Assembly (NCBI GenBank): GCA_016926955.1
Contig: JAFGNN010000025.1
Coordinates: forward strand, 1-64,000
Source: Spirochaetales bacterium
GTDB lineage: Bacteria > Spirochaetota > Spirochaetia > Treponematales > UBA12059
Length of the DNA stretch: 64,000 nt
Reading direction: 5' to 3'
A program made the position numbers and the translations under genes. This document shows positions 50,501-56,912 of this stretch, piece by piece. The notes below the pieces were generated by a model. That model searched no databases. It saw only the letters and a list, made by a program, of their open reading frames with translations, and was not told where the DNA came from. Every line of letters begins with the position of its first letter. The stretch's first letter is position 1.

Positions 50501-51128
50501 CCGAGTCGTCGGCGACGGTGTCCTTGTCGGAGAACTGGACGTGGATGGCCACCTTCGGCGTCGCCGAAGTCAAAGTCGCGGTCGAGTCGGAGTAGAATAT
50601 CTCGCCCGCGGGGTTGTTGATGGGGAAGGTTCCCGAAAGCAGGACGTCATACTCGACGGTGACGTAGCGCTGGGTGCCCGGGTCGAAGCCCGCGCCCAAG
50701 AGGACGCTGGTGCCCGCGGTGGTGATGCTGAACTGGAGCTTGTTGGTGGCGTTGACCGTGACGGCCGGATCCGTCGTGACGACGCTGAAGACGTTGGCGT
50801 TGGCTGCGTTGGTGAGGGAATTCTCCCAGTCCGGCGAAGCCGAGCCCGCGGGCGTCCACGGGATGGCGGACGGCGTCACCGCGCCCAGGGTTTCGTCGGC
50901 GAAATCCTCCGAGAAAAGCACGTCCACCTGCGCGAAGGCTCCCGCGCTCGTTGCGGCGACGATGGTTGAAACGAGCAAGGCCCTGGCGACGCCGGAGGCC
51001 GCGGGACTCCGGAAGGCTCCGTTCCGCCCTCGCGAAGGCGACCGAGTTGCCTTTCCCCCCCGGTCCCGTCCCGAGTTCGCGATCGTCGTGGTCGTCAAGG
51101 CTCGGCGGGAAGGGAGGGATCGGAACAT
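38532..51128 (-). CDS. Giant secreted/surface protein (about 4200 aa) with degenerate beta-rich repeats and FlgD-like C-terminal domain
   Basis: Uninterrupted ORF; signal peptide ALLVSTIVAATSAGAFAQ; repeated motifs such as FLNTGALTLGNGAADALSFAAGL; C-terminus RLNYTLAEAGRVTVLVLTLDGDVVRALYRGTRQPGDYTDVWDGRNAAGNPVARGAYFIRIV; SD GGAG upstream of MFRSLPS. Confidence 0.9.
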   Translation of the reverse strand: MFRSLPSRRALTTTTIANSGRDRGGKATRSPSRGRNGAFRSPAASGVARALLVSTIVAATSAGAFAQVDVLFSEDFADETLGAVTPSAIPWTPAGSASPDWENSLTNAANANVFSVVTTDPAVTVNATNKLQFSITTAGTSVLLGAGFDPGTQRYVTVEYDVLLSGTFPINNPAGEIFYSDSTATLTSATPKVAIHVQFSDKDTVADDSAGENEAMYRTTGQDGNVGTDEGNEWRLFGTADWALDTWYRVRVVADQVSGTFDIGVTRLADMSLLGSATGLPYNDAGAGLIRKVWFAMTATNPTLYLDNVVVYQDSVAPPVSGPTIVVNMTDLGLVASNPADLDVDFFDDVDLAAAEYQIDSGDPAGAWASLTTGGGVTPVDLSGGANTSYVNVARIPTAVFDALGDGAHAGHFRAVDNLGNTTYATVTAGFVKDATPPEVLVTQPASGTATYYASIPGGYLSGTVLDAIAGVGANTVSVRIYRSNTSQYWNGSAWQAGAISLACANAALAAGVTGSWSYNFAVSGLVAGDTLQLVAFATDLAGNVSAGSPAATITLVAGAPYYNVNQSSYGPLPANAGLDVDFYDDIDIDALEYQFDGTAGAWAALTSDGATPLGDATLATSYTAALRVPDLVFAALPDGSHELYLRVYDGTSYVVAGPLSFKKDASAPVAVLTAPGSDPFGELTTVAGTVADAAGGFGFAADSTRVRIMRQTDSNYWNGSAWQVGAFDLPTTHAATTDSSSVAWTRAFALPSIATGTDYTFSVITLDSTGNTRTDTWTDYTYDATNWSWTGASSTDWFYAGNWDRLSVPPAGTAFVTIPVGKARYPVLNAAVSVATLSIQSGASLDLNGWDLSLSGAYSNAGTLILTGDETLTGFTQDTDSGLTRYKAGGTGFAGLSSFFDVEFAGGTRTLGAPLDANGSFILSAGSLDASGRALVVGGDFSVTGTAVLVIDGTSSLALDGAAAATLTTSSSGADVLPSLTAGSGVAKSVSLGSSVAVAGNLSVAASATFSAGVYDIALDGNFSNAGVFDPGTGALDLANASVATTISGSSDFHDLTSSAAGKTIRFTAGTTQTVRNSFGIAGSAGNLIVLESTVAGSQWTLAADDAAGAYAVDYASIRDSAVSDAFAMVIAPTNSLNLGNNDTLGAGRWVFPIYEWDGSQLTSDWTDGLNWVGDLAPPNDGSASILVAAGSPAWPRLPDADWSIDDLELEPGAVLSLGANDLSVGGVVTNAGTIIITGAGRPSGNDATQGLVRYTASGGVVADFGATDYYDLELAPAVASTFARSAASGVALAVANALTVGANATLDLDANDFSAASLSNAGVVVLEGSQTVALAANDTGSGAWRYDGATGPYTVQDFGAGVDYFDLELAGAGTFQPGGAVLDLADDLYLGAGTLAMGGSQLAVAGDISRGSGVISSTGTVLLDGSGAQSVDFSGSTLSTLSVANTGSVTTDGSFTAANFSKTLTGGFTLSAADTLTVTTAFSAGAGTVTLDGAYSGGLASFDVAGAAVSVGALAFASGDMTVSSGSFTQDGLNAPLGNQTLASLDVALGATVTWDSGSNGGDLAIVGDLSNAGTLAFNAKDVSTGGSMSGAVTLLDLTIPAGRTLTRTAGSSLVVLRHFTIEDTASYVNSGQPLTLGGSTITNGTIRDENSDTPENLGSVSFVPGGAATIKTLGTPVLATSISIGADVTLDAASFDVTAGGNLGGAGTLSASGAQTIAVGGNFTPGAFNSGASLVLLDGATPAISAGAFAYNDLEVAKSLGTDTVSLASGASVAGGLTVTAGTLSLGGDLSVSGAVTNAGTIAVGGSAFSFAGYSGLSGAVAVSGGSLTNTGAASTITTLTVTTGAGIDGGANGIAVTNPVSNAITTDGVVALRGTGITTLTVNSGTLSASGAVTVSGNVVLSAGSFDLAANPLTLSGPTSSITRGTGTLSSAGAVSFTGTGAQTADFAGSTLGSATISASKTGGSLAFSSGFSAAAFAIGANKAFGLSFNTAPAQSTSISGAATFDNSGALTLGDDAGDSFSAALGIGESSGGIVTLAGSVSATDAAISFGDLTLAAATTLDSGNGPAGTIALGAVTSGGNSLSLDSGSTAGATITLGSMVNLAGGLSIVDSGGAVAIGAAGSGGAGPLIVTQARAGVAFSGNLNATSLTITDTTGAVTFADGQTVSLGSLVTAGQDYSVIVNSSSFAVAADTSFLNTGALTLGNGAADALSFAAGLDTTTGPFTTGLAGIVSTTDSAMDLGPTTMGANATLRSGSGSIAVASLTDGAASYALSLGSGTQTGAIAFSGDLAVASLVSFSSNYAIAFRGASTTVDVGHAFLNSGALVLGDGADALVFTGGISHTAGSTELNGALSTANAGVAFGVLALSGDSSIDTDTGAGTVQLAGLGGAHDLLVSAGTGTVLVTGAVGDGTAPGNLGSGIGPALDTTGTTGPVEFAGSVDANSGFTIPGLAVFRGDANFGQVLAGDTGTTLSGAATLDGLSLASNQAVSFGNAVTLSGGAVSIATSANDSGVAFASTVAGNQPLSVTTHGAGVVALNGDVTLTGAAAGTNLFVSTASLSFSASVDASTVNRDIELYVDGLSLGGANTISAGTANLSIAPRTTALSVEFAPTDDPALATDVYIDSDFANIVAGSFTLGRATHAGAIHVGNSLGAVDADGYDLSVLSDGAVFVRNDYLAATGNRSLTLDSGAAGVAFVEGSGIAQSIALGSGALAVSDAARLDADLAIGATGGVLFASTLDGTSPGADDLAVTAGAGSVLFSGTVGGTPLGALSVLSANAGLVASFGIDAASVAIAAGGPVDLNGPVTAPGGFSSTGTGFDNSGATITTTDAPLSIVHSGNVIVGSALSSGTGALSARSSGGTLVVSGTVATTSGAIALESQASTLSLAAAVSTATGTVSVDSASGTSVSAAGTISASGAAPVSFGSIGAGALAISANVTTAGSPVRFYRPVTLGATIAVSAGAGNVSFDQTVDATAPGSQGLTVNSGGTTTFAQAVGGSVRLGALTTDAGGTTRLGPSVRTQDQSISFGDDVVLTQAAQVVSGAAATDFSLTVSGDPVAYALTVQEDVATATGTVSFAGSVDLADLVTFGRAYAVRLLAGGSVAQPVSFLNTGTTTLGDDAADDLLLTGGVTATSGPKSLAGTVRSANAAIDFGATGTTLAADAVTRSGSATTGFAAVTGAFSLTLQNAAGATGAVTFTGAVAIDDLVTFAEAYAVTMNAGCDIAQRVDFINSGAVTLGDADADDFLFRGGLGSQAAGTNLFRGVVRTDGLATHDIELDDLSLGGVLTLNAGLAGQLAFTGTVNVSNASGNASVADANGALDNDLTIDASLVDSAAGTLAVASGATVDLGASGFTIGTLSNGAPLAPGVLRLTGTQATHDFTVFDVDSGITEYYGTDPASLVFTAGFAAGSYFDLRVAGTGAGVHSLEAPIAVGSDLRVQSGVLDVSASDHGIAVSGNWRNDVGFAGFVSRAGTVAFDKSSGIIEVRGNNAWYVFSCTVPGIEIRFENTAAAITQRIVPGGIFRVRGSLVQPIRLDRLTLIAGTPGVPAPGAGDDEHFWFFDLVPGAFLDMEHVDVWYSNARSNPVGIPPNVVAGYQLPPQWDYKWLDKLYALYSYTEDRDYDGKIDRLRITTEAAIGNDFTNFDIEVEGYEIDRSEGVNGFERPAAGVTLYVYLVEKPFLDTGSTPRWRVPPEYLMVSLRDEATGSQQFGTLETGDTDYMTPGDTAWPIIAHTLSIPGNDGTYIRFSEKVVKSAGGTLDAADFGGSPFTPIFDGGGPGAFEGVASLGIRSSGDLASGGFTLSAEASTRDEGLPPLWLPAYSVLYPGAPEPTYPDPATGYLADPNTYAAFGDAPDIAPITRPPFELGRGGKNVHRLSDLLVSVPPTPALAGSWSAANPDSWFAWPSWAKDEAAFPGTTAEYEALTPLEAARSTLGLVRAFDGSQWLRDQDWDLAVRTNPALGLGSLELIYDSNVATRFVSATPGIWLPEFLETDFSGLAAYPNTVVEGGTPSGPVVLDDTAAFAGGAAGDDLWGASFAAGDPEVRSPSTFDFWFRLAGAPTDLYAGRLEMTPGSAALPPDWYRLVRPFTLRIRDIEPQKGGVTVMNNVIDPGKGETVRLNYTLAEAGRVTVLVLTLDGDVVRALYRGTRQPGDYTDVWDGRNAAGNPVARGAYFIRIVGPGLDEIRKVLVVKNP

Positions 51129-51152
51129 GCGGGATACTCCTTCGGTTCCTAC

Positions 51153-51185
51153 ATTATATAGCCCGGAGCGCGGACTTCCACACGG
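51153..51185 (-). promoter_or_regulatory. Putative -10 region (TATAAT) for the giant surface-protein gene
   Basis: Minus strand gggctatataatgtagg about 25 nt upstream of the ATG, followed by GAAGGAG SD; -35 not clear. Confidence 0.35.
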
Positions 51186-51410
51186 GGGCACGGAATGCCC
51201 GCCCGGACGCGCCGCGCGCCCCTTGAATTTCGGCGGGTCGGGAGCCTTGCGCGAGCGGGTCGCGCCCGGTTCCGCTTCTTTCGCGCATCAAGGATAATTG
51301 AACCGACGCTCGTCCTTTAGTCGGACTCCGCGCGCAACTTCGGGGTATGATGGGGCGTCCAAACACGGTAGCGGAGCGCCCCGCGAGGGCTGCCCGCCGA
51401 TGGGGCGCAT

Positions 51411-53060
51411 ATGACAGACTATAGTACCTTCACCCTTCGCGAGGTTCTTGTCGGATCGGCGAAGGCTTACGGTCCGACGCCCGCCCTCGGGTGGGTCGAC
51501 GAGATCGCTTCCGGCGGCGGCATGAGCTACGCGGCCCTGCTTTTCCGCGCCCGCGCGCTGTCCGAGCGCCTGGCGGGGCTCGGCCTCCAGCGGGGCGACA
51601 AGGTGGCCCTCTTCGCCGAAAACCGTCCCGAGTGGGGCGTCGCCTATTTCGGCATCGCGGCCGCGGGCTACGTGGTCGTGCCGATCCTGACCGACTTCGG
51701 GACCGAGCAGGTCGACAACATCGTCGCGCACGCGGAGTGCAAGGCCATCGTGGCCAGCCAGAAGACGCGCGCCAAGCTCGGCCCGCGCGCCCTGGACCTC
51801 GAGCAGCTGCCCGTCGAGCAGCTCGCCGTCGGTCCCGCGGCCACCCTGACGGACGCCGAGGCGAAGACCGCCTTCCCCCCGGTCCCGGAGGATTCGCTCG
51901 CGGCCATCATCTACACCTCGGGCACCACGGGCAGCTCGAAGGGCGTCATGCTCAGCCACCGGAACATTGTCTGGGACGCCTGGGCCTGCCGCGACATCAT
52001 CGTCGGATCGCCGAAGGACCGCCTGCTTTCGGTGCTGCCGCTCGCCCACACCTACGAGTGCACGCTCGGACTCGTGTTCCCCGCCATACACGGCTGCCGC
52101 GTCGCCTACCTCGACAAGCCGCCGGTCGCCAGCGTGCTGCTTCCCGCCCTCGCGAAGATCAAGCCCACCATCATGCTGACCGTACCGCTCGTCATCGAGA
52201 AGGTTTACCGCGGCTCGGTGGCGCCTGAGCTCGCGAAGATAGGCCTTTACAGGCACGACTGGCTCAAGCCCCTCTTCCACCGCATCGCGGGAAAGAAGCT
52301 CTACAAGAAATTCGGCGGGCGCCTGCGCTTCTTCGGCGTCGGCGGGGCCGCCCTGGCTCCCGACGTGGAGAAGTTCCTCGCCGACGGCAAGTTCCCCTAC
52401 GCCATCGGCTACGGCCTGACCGAGACCGCCCCGCTCATCGCGGGCTCCGGCCCCTTCCGCACGACGCTCCGCTCCACCGGCCCCCGCCTCAAAGGCGTGG
52501 AGCTCCGCCTGGCGGACGCAAACCCGCAGACCGGCGAAGGCGAGATCCAGGCTCGCGGCCCCAACGTCATGATCGGTTACTACAAGGACGCCGCCAAGAC
52601 GGCCGAGGTGTTCACCGAGGACGGCTGGTTCCGCACCGGCGATACGGGCACCTTCGACTCGAAGGGCCGGCTCTTCATCAAGGGCCGGCTCAAGACCATG
52701 ATCCTGGGCGCCTCCGGCGAGAACATCTACCCCGAGGAGATCGAGGCCCTGATCAACCAGCACGCCCCGGTCGCCGAGTCGCTCGTGTACGGCGAGAAGG
52801 GCGGCCTCGTCGCCCTCGTGCACCTGAAGCCGGAGATACTCGAGGACATCGCCAAGGGCTTCAAGGACCGCGTGGCCGACCTCGAGCACGCGGCGACCCA
52901 GGTCCTCGAGTCCATACGGAAGGAAGTGAACGCCCGGCTCGGCGCCTTCTCGCGCATCGGAAAGGTGAAGCTGCAGCCTGAACCCTTCGAGAAGACGCCC
53001 ACCCAGAAGATCAAGCGCTTCCTCTATCCGGGGAAGAAGGACGAGGCGGCGGACAAGTAG
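51411..53060 (+). CDS. AMP-dependent long-chain acyl-CoA synthetase
   Basis: AAIIYTSGTTGSSKGVMLSHRN, YGLTETAPLI, GWFRTGDTGTFDSKGRLFIKGRLKTMILGASGENIYPEEIE. Confidence 0.95.
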   Translation: MTDYSTFTLREVLVGSAKAYGPTPALGWVDEIASGGGMSYAALLFRARALSERLAGLGLQRGDKVALFAENRPEWGVAYFGIAAAGYVVVPILTDFGTEQVDNIVAHAECKAIVASQKTRAKLGPRALDLEQLPVEQLAVGPAATLTDAEAKTAFPPVPEDSLAAIIYTSGTTGSSKGVMLSHRNIVWDAWACRDIIVGSPKDRLLSVLPLAHTYECTLGLVFPAIHGCRVAYLDKPPVASVLLPALAKIKPTIMLTVPLVIEKVYRGSVAPELAKIGLYRHDWLKPLFHRIAGKKLYKKFGGRLRFFGVGGAALAPDVEKFLADGKFPYAIGYGLTETAPLIAGSGPFRTTLRSTGPRLKGVELRLADANPQTGEGEIQARGPNVMIGYYKDAAKTAEVFTEDGWFRTGDTGTFDSKGRLFIKGRLKTMILGASGENIYPEEIEALINQHAPVAESLVYGEKGGLVALVHLKPEILEDIAKGFKDRVADLEHAATQVLESIRKEVNARLGAFSRIGKVKLQPEPFEKTPTQKIKRFLYPGKKDEAADK

Positions 53061-53110
53061 CCGTCTCCCGCGCGGGAGCCTGCCCGCGCCTCCCTCCGCC
53101 GTCTGGCGGA

Positions 53111-53150
53111 CGGCGCCCGGGCCACCTGACGGTCCGGGCGCCCGCTTTTT
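53111..53150 (+). terminator. Rho-independent terminator after the acyl-CoA synthetase gene
   Basis: cggcgcccgggcca/cctgac/ggtccgggcgcccg followed by cttttt. Confidence 0.85.
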
Positions 53151-54007
53151 CACCGCCGCTCGAGGGCAGAGCGCCAGGCGTGCAGCAGGATGCCGAAGGC
53201 GACGCCCGCGTTGAGGCTGCCCTTGGTCCCGTACATGGGGATCGAGACGCGCGCCCCGGCGCGCGCGAGGGCCTCGGGGCTGGCGCCGAGCTCCTCGGAA
53301 CCCAGGATGACGACACCGCGCTCGGGGAAGTCGAACTCGTCGATCGGCGTGCCGCCCAGCTCGAGGACGAACACCTCGCCGAGGCCGTCCAGCTCTTCGA
53401 GCGACGCGCGGCGCCAGGGCACGAGCTCCGTCGCGCCCATGGCCGAGCGGAGCGCGCGCGGGTGGAGCGGATCCGCGCAGAAGGGCGACAGGAGGAGCTC
53501 CTCGACGCCGAACGCGTCGGCGCTGCGGAAGGCCGCCCCCACGTTGAAAGGCGAGCGGAGATCTTCGAGGAAGGCGCGCATTCCCGACGCGCTCAGGCGG
53601 GCTCCGGGGACGGGGCAGGCGCGGTCGTCGGGCGGCGGCATGAGGTCCCAGTCGGCGCAGGGCAGGTCGAGCTCGGCGCCGAGATCGCGGCGGGCCCGGT
53701 TCAAGGCGGCTATCGCCCCGCCCGGTCCGGCGACGCTCCCGGCTATCGCGCCCGCGGGTGCGTCCGCCTCCACGGCGGTCCGGCCTTCAGCCAGCAACGC
53801 GAGGATCGAGCGATCGCGCTCCAGCTCCGAGCGGAGCGCGGGGCTGAGTCCGTCGTCGGAGGCGAGCAGGGCGAGCAGTGCCGCGGCATAGGACGCGTCG
53901 AACGGATGCCCGGCCCGCAACGAGCGTTCGAGGGCTTCCAGGGTGGTCGCGGCCTTGCGGCGGCGATGCCCGGGACTCAGGGTCGCGAGCTTGCGGAGGG
54001 CTATCAC
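53150..54007 (-). CDS. TrmH/SpoU family RNA methyltransferase
   Basis: LEDLRSPFNVGAAFRSADAFGVEELLLSPF, VVILGSEELGASPEAL, ARVSIPMYGTKGSLNAGVAFGILLHAW. Confidence 0.9.
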   Translation of the reverse strand: MIALRKLATLSPGHRRRKAATTLEALERSLRAGHPFDASYAAALLALLASDDGLSPALRSELERDRSILALLAEGRTAVEADAPAGAIAGSVAGPGGAIAALNRARRDLGAELDLPCADWDLMPPPDDRACPVPGARLSASGMRAFLEDLRSPFNVGAAFRSADAFGVEELLLSPFCADPLHPRALRSAMGATELVPWRRASLEELDGLGEVFVLELGGTPIDEFDFPERGVVILGSEELGASPEALARAGARVSIPMYGTKGSLNAGVAFGILLHAWRSALERR

Positions 54008-54038
54008 GCGCGCGTTGTCCGAACCGCCCGGGGAGCGG

Positions 54039-55187
54039 TCAGTAGGCGGCCTTGATGAAGTCGAAGACGTCGTCGGTGGAGACGAGGCGCGGCAGATAGT
54101 TCACGAAGTCGAGAGCGCGCGCGTTGGCGGCGGTTTCCACCAGGCGGTCGAGCTGCAGGTCGAAGTCCTTGAGCCGGCTCGGGATCTTCAGCTTGCCGAG
54201 CCGCATCCTGAGGCCCTCGACGGCGGCGTCGGCGCGTTCCGCGGCGGGAGCCTCCGCGTCGCAGTCGCCGAAGGCTGAAGCGAGGGCGGCGACCTTCTCG
54301 AGGCGTCCGCGGGCCGCGTTTTCGAGGGTCCAGGGCAGAAGCACGGCGGCCAGGCTCGACTTCGGAACGCCGAAGCGCGCGTTGATGGCGAAGGCGACCG
54401 CGGTGCCCAGCCCGGCCGAGCTCGAGGCGAGCCCGAGGGACGAAAGCAGCCCGCCCTGTACCGCTTCCTGGCGGACCGCAGGGTCGTCGGGGCGGGCGAT
54501 GATGGCGTCGAGCGCCGCCACCAGCGAAACGGCGGCGCGCTCCAGGACCAGGTCCGAGAAGAAGTCCGAGCGGGCGCTGACGTAGCCCTCGACCGCGTGC
54601 ATCAGGGCGTCGAGCACGCACGAGGCGGCCAGCTTGGCGGAAAGCCCCTCCATTACATTGGGGTCGAGTATGGCGGCCGAGCCGCGGGCGCAGGGCGCGT
54701 GCACGAGCCGGGCGGAGCCGTCCCGGGCATCGGCCAGGACAGCCAGCTCGGAGAGCAGGAAGGGGTCGCGGTACGAGGTGGGGACGGCGATGAAGGGAAT
54801 GCCTTCCTTGTCCGGCGGGGCGCCGTCCATGAGCTGGTCTATGGTTCGGCCGCCGTTGGAGAGGGCGGCTGCCACGCGGGCAAGGGACAGGGTTCGAACG
54901 CCGCCGATCCCGATGACCGCTTTCGGCCGCGAGCCCCGGGCCAGCGCCAGGCATTCCTCGGCGCGGGCGCTGGTGGCGCGGGCGCCGCCCTCGTCCCAGG
55001 CTATGGCCTTGAGGCCGCGTTCCTCGAAGAGCGCCCGCGCGCGGGCGACGGCCCGCGACTCCGACAGGGCCGGATCGACCACGAGCAGGACGCGTTCGGA
55101 TTTGTCGCCGAGCAGGAGCGGGAGCTTGAGGATGGAATCCGGACCGAGCTGGATCTCGGCACCGATACGCAAGCGAAAATCCGCCAT
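54039..55187 (-). CDS. Iron-containing alcohol dehydrogenase family protein
   Basis: GIGGVRTLSLARVAAAL, PFIAVPTSYRDPFLLSELAVLAD, DALMHAVEGYVS. Confidence 0.88.
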   Translation of the reverse strand: MADFRLRIGAEIQLGPDSILKLPLLLGDKSERVLLVVDPALSESRAVARARALFEERGLKAIAWDEGGARATSARAEECLALARGSRPKAVIGIGGVRTLSLARVAAALSNGGRTIDQLMDGAPPDKEGIPFIAVPTSYRDPFLLSELAVLADARDGSARLVHAPCARGSAAILDPNVMEGLSAKLAASCVLDALMHAVEGYVSARSDFFSDLVLERAAVSLVAALDAIIARPDDPAVRQEAVQGGLLSSLGLASSSAGLGTAVAFAINARFGVPKSSLAAVLLPWTLENAARGRLEKVAALASAFGDCDAEAPAAERADAAVEGLRMRLGKLKIPSRLKDFDLQLDRLVETAANARALDFVNYLPRLVSTDDVFDFIKAAY

Positions 55188-55232
55188 CGCTTCGAGCCTC
55201 CGCCTCGGGCGACCGGCCGTGCCCGAGGCAAG

Positions 55233-55260
55233 AAAAAGGGCGGAAGCCCGCTTCCGCCCG
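55233..55260 (-). terminator. Rho-independent terminator downstream of flgM
   Basis: Minus strand cgggcggaag/cggg/cttccgccctttttct. Confidence 0.75.
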
Positions 55261-55293
55261 TGAATGCCGTCCTATGAAGGCCTTGGGATGGGC

Positions 55294-55575
55294 CTAGAGC
55301 AGCTGGTCGAGGATGCGGTCCGCGGTCGCCTCGATCACCGCCTGGTCGATCCAGCGCGGATCGTCCAGCTTCGCCTTGAGCTCGGCCACGCGGTCGGCGC
55401 GGACCTCGGGAGCCGCCTTCGCGATCTCGATGCCCGCGAAGAGCTCGGCCTTCTCCCTGGCCTCGGCGGACAGGGCGATCGAGTCGCCGCTCCGGACGTC
55501 CTTTGCCCGTCCGACGTTCGCCGGCTTCTTCGGGTTCTGGATGGGATCCGTCGCGTTCAGTCTGTCGATAGTCAT
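55294..55575 (-). CDS. flgM: Anti-sigma-28 factor FlgM
   Basis: MTIDRLNATDPIQNPKK...SGDSIALSAEAREKAEL...VRADRVAELKAKLDDPRWIDQAVIEATADRILDQLL. Confidence 0.85.
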   Translation of the reverse strand: MTIDRLNATDPIQNPKKPANVGRAKDVRSGDSIALSAEAREKAELFAGIEIAKAAPEVRADRVAELKAKLDDPRWIDQAVIEATADRILDQLL

Positions 55576-55628
55576 GGGGCACCCCCGCCTTTCGCTGTAC
55601 CGATTATCGGCAGCGACCGCCGTTTATC

Positions 55629-56309
55629 TTATGCCTTTTTGCGTCCGCTTACAAGCACCGAGAATTCGCCGAGCTGCTCCTTGCGCCCGGAGAGCGTGGC
55701 GAGGGCGCCCGAGGCCGTATCGGCGATGATTTCCTCGTGGAGCTTCGTGAGCTCGCGGCCGATGCGGAGCTCCCGGTCCGGCTCGAGTGCGGCCAGGTCC
55801 TCGAGCAGCTTGAGGATGCGGTGCGGCGACTCGTAGACGAGGAAGGCTTCCTCGCGCGCGAGCAACTCCGCGAGCCGGGCGCGGCGGCGGCCGGGCTTCG
55901 GCGAGAGAAACCCTTCGAAGAGGGTCTCGCGGCCGGGCAGTCCCGCGGCCGAGAGCAGGGTGGCGAAGGCCGAGGCGCCCGGGATGGGCACCACCTCGTG
56001 GCCGGCCTCGCGGGCGCGGAGCGCGGCCACGGCGCCCGGGTCCGAAAGCGCGGGCGTGCCCGCGTCCGAGCAGTACGCCACGGCCTTGCCCTCGCCGAGG
56101 TGTCCGACGATTCGGGCGGCGCCCTTCTCCTCCTCGTAGGCGTAGCAGGGAACGAGGGGCTTCCGGATCTCGTAGTGGTTGAGCAGCTTGAGGGTGTGCC
56201 GCGTATCCTCGCAGGCCACCACGTCGACCTCGCGGAGCACGCGCAGGGCGCGCAGGGTTATGTCCTCGAGGTTGCCGATCGGCGTCGCGACCATGTACAG
56301 GGTGGCCAT
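55629..56309 (-). CDS. rsmI: 16S rRNA (cytidine1402-2'-O)-methyltransferase
   Basis: MATLYMVATPIGNLEDITLRALRVLREVDVVACEDTRHTLKLLNHY; YCSDAGTPALSDPGA; IPGASAF. Confidence 0.95.
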   Translation of the reverse strand: MATLYMVATPIGNLEDITLRALRVLREVDVVACEDTRHTLKLLNHYEIRKPLVPCYAYEEEKGAARIVGHLGEGKAVAYCSDAGTPALSDPGAVAALRAREAGHEVVPIPGASAFATLLSAAGLPGRETLFEGFLSPKPGRRRARLAELLAREEAFLVYESPHRILKLLEDLAALEPDRELRIGRELTKLHEEIIADTASGALATLSGRKEQLGEFSVLVSGRKKA

Positions 56310-56424
56310 GGGCGAAGTATCGCCGCCCCGAGCCGGGCGGGTCAAGCTCAGGCCGAATCCCCTTGGCCCGGAGGGACCCGCGCCCGCCTTGTCCGCCGGA
56401 CCGGCGCCGTCTATACTGCCCCCC

Positions 56425-56901
56425 ATGCCGCTCGCAATCCGCGTCGTCGCGTACGCCGCCGTCGCCGTCACCCTGCTCGCACTCGCGCTCTTCCTTTTCA
56501 GGCTGCCGGGCGGGGCGGGGTCGCGCGGCGCGAAGGCCGGCGCGGTGCCGGAGGGGAACGGGGGGACGCCGCGCGCGAGGCGCTCCAAGGCGCGCGTCGG
56601 CTCGGACGGCGTGGTCGCGCCCCGGACCTGTCCCGTGTGCGGCTCGACGCTCGCGCCCGGGGAGCGGGTCCACTCGCGGGTGTTCACGCCCAAGGGCGAC
56701 CGCATCATGCACGTGTACGGCTGCCCGCGCTGCTGGCCGGCGAACGTCCTCAATGTCCGCGTCTGCCCGGTCTGCGAGAAGGAAGTGCCGCGGGAAGGCT
56801 ATCTCGTGGCTCGGCTATTCGAGCGCCCGGACGGTTCCCGGCACGTCCACGTGCTCGGCTGCACGGGCTGCAGGGGGCCGCGCGCGGCTCCGAACCCCTG
56901 A
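56425..56901 (+). CDS. Small membrane-anchored zinc-ribbon protein
   Basis: N-terminal TM; CPVCGSTLAPGERVHSRVF..YGCPRCWPANVLNVRVCPVCEKEVPREGYLVARLF..LGCTGC. Confidence 0.75.
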   Translation: MPLAIRVVAYAAVAVTLLALALFLFRLPGGAGSRGAKAGAVPEGNGGTPRARRSKARVGSDGVVAPRTCPVCGSTLAPGERVHSRVFTPKGDRIMHVYGCPRCWPANVLNVRVCPVCEKEVPREGYLVARLFERPDGSRHVHVLGCTGCRGPRAAPNP

Positions 56902-56912
56902 GGGAGGATCGT

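Noticed and set aside
51177-51196. ccacacgggggcacgga resembling an ACCACGGAG arm
   Set aside because: Single degenerate half-arm without the opposite arm; probably chance.
41962-51297. Many long plus-strand ORFs antisense to the surface-protein gene
   Set aside because: Pro/Ala/Ser/Glu-rich mirror translations of a GC-rich coding strand; no RBS or domain signal.
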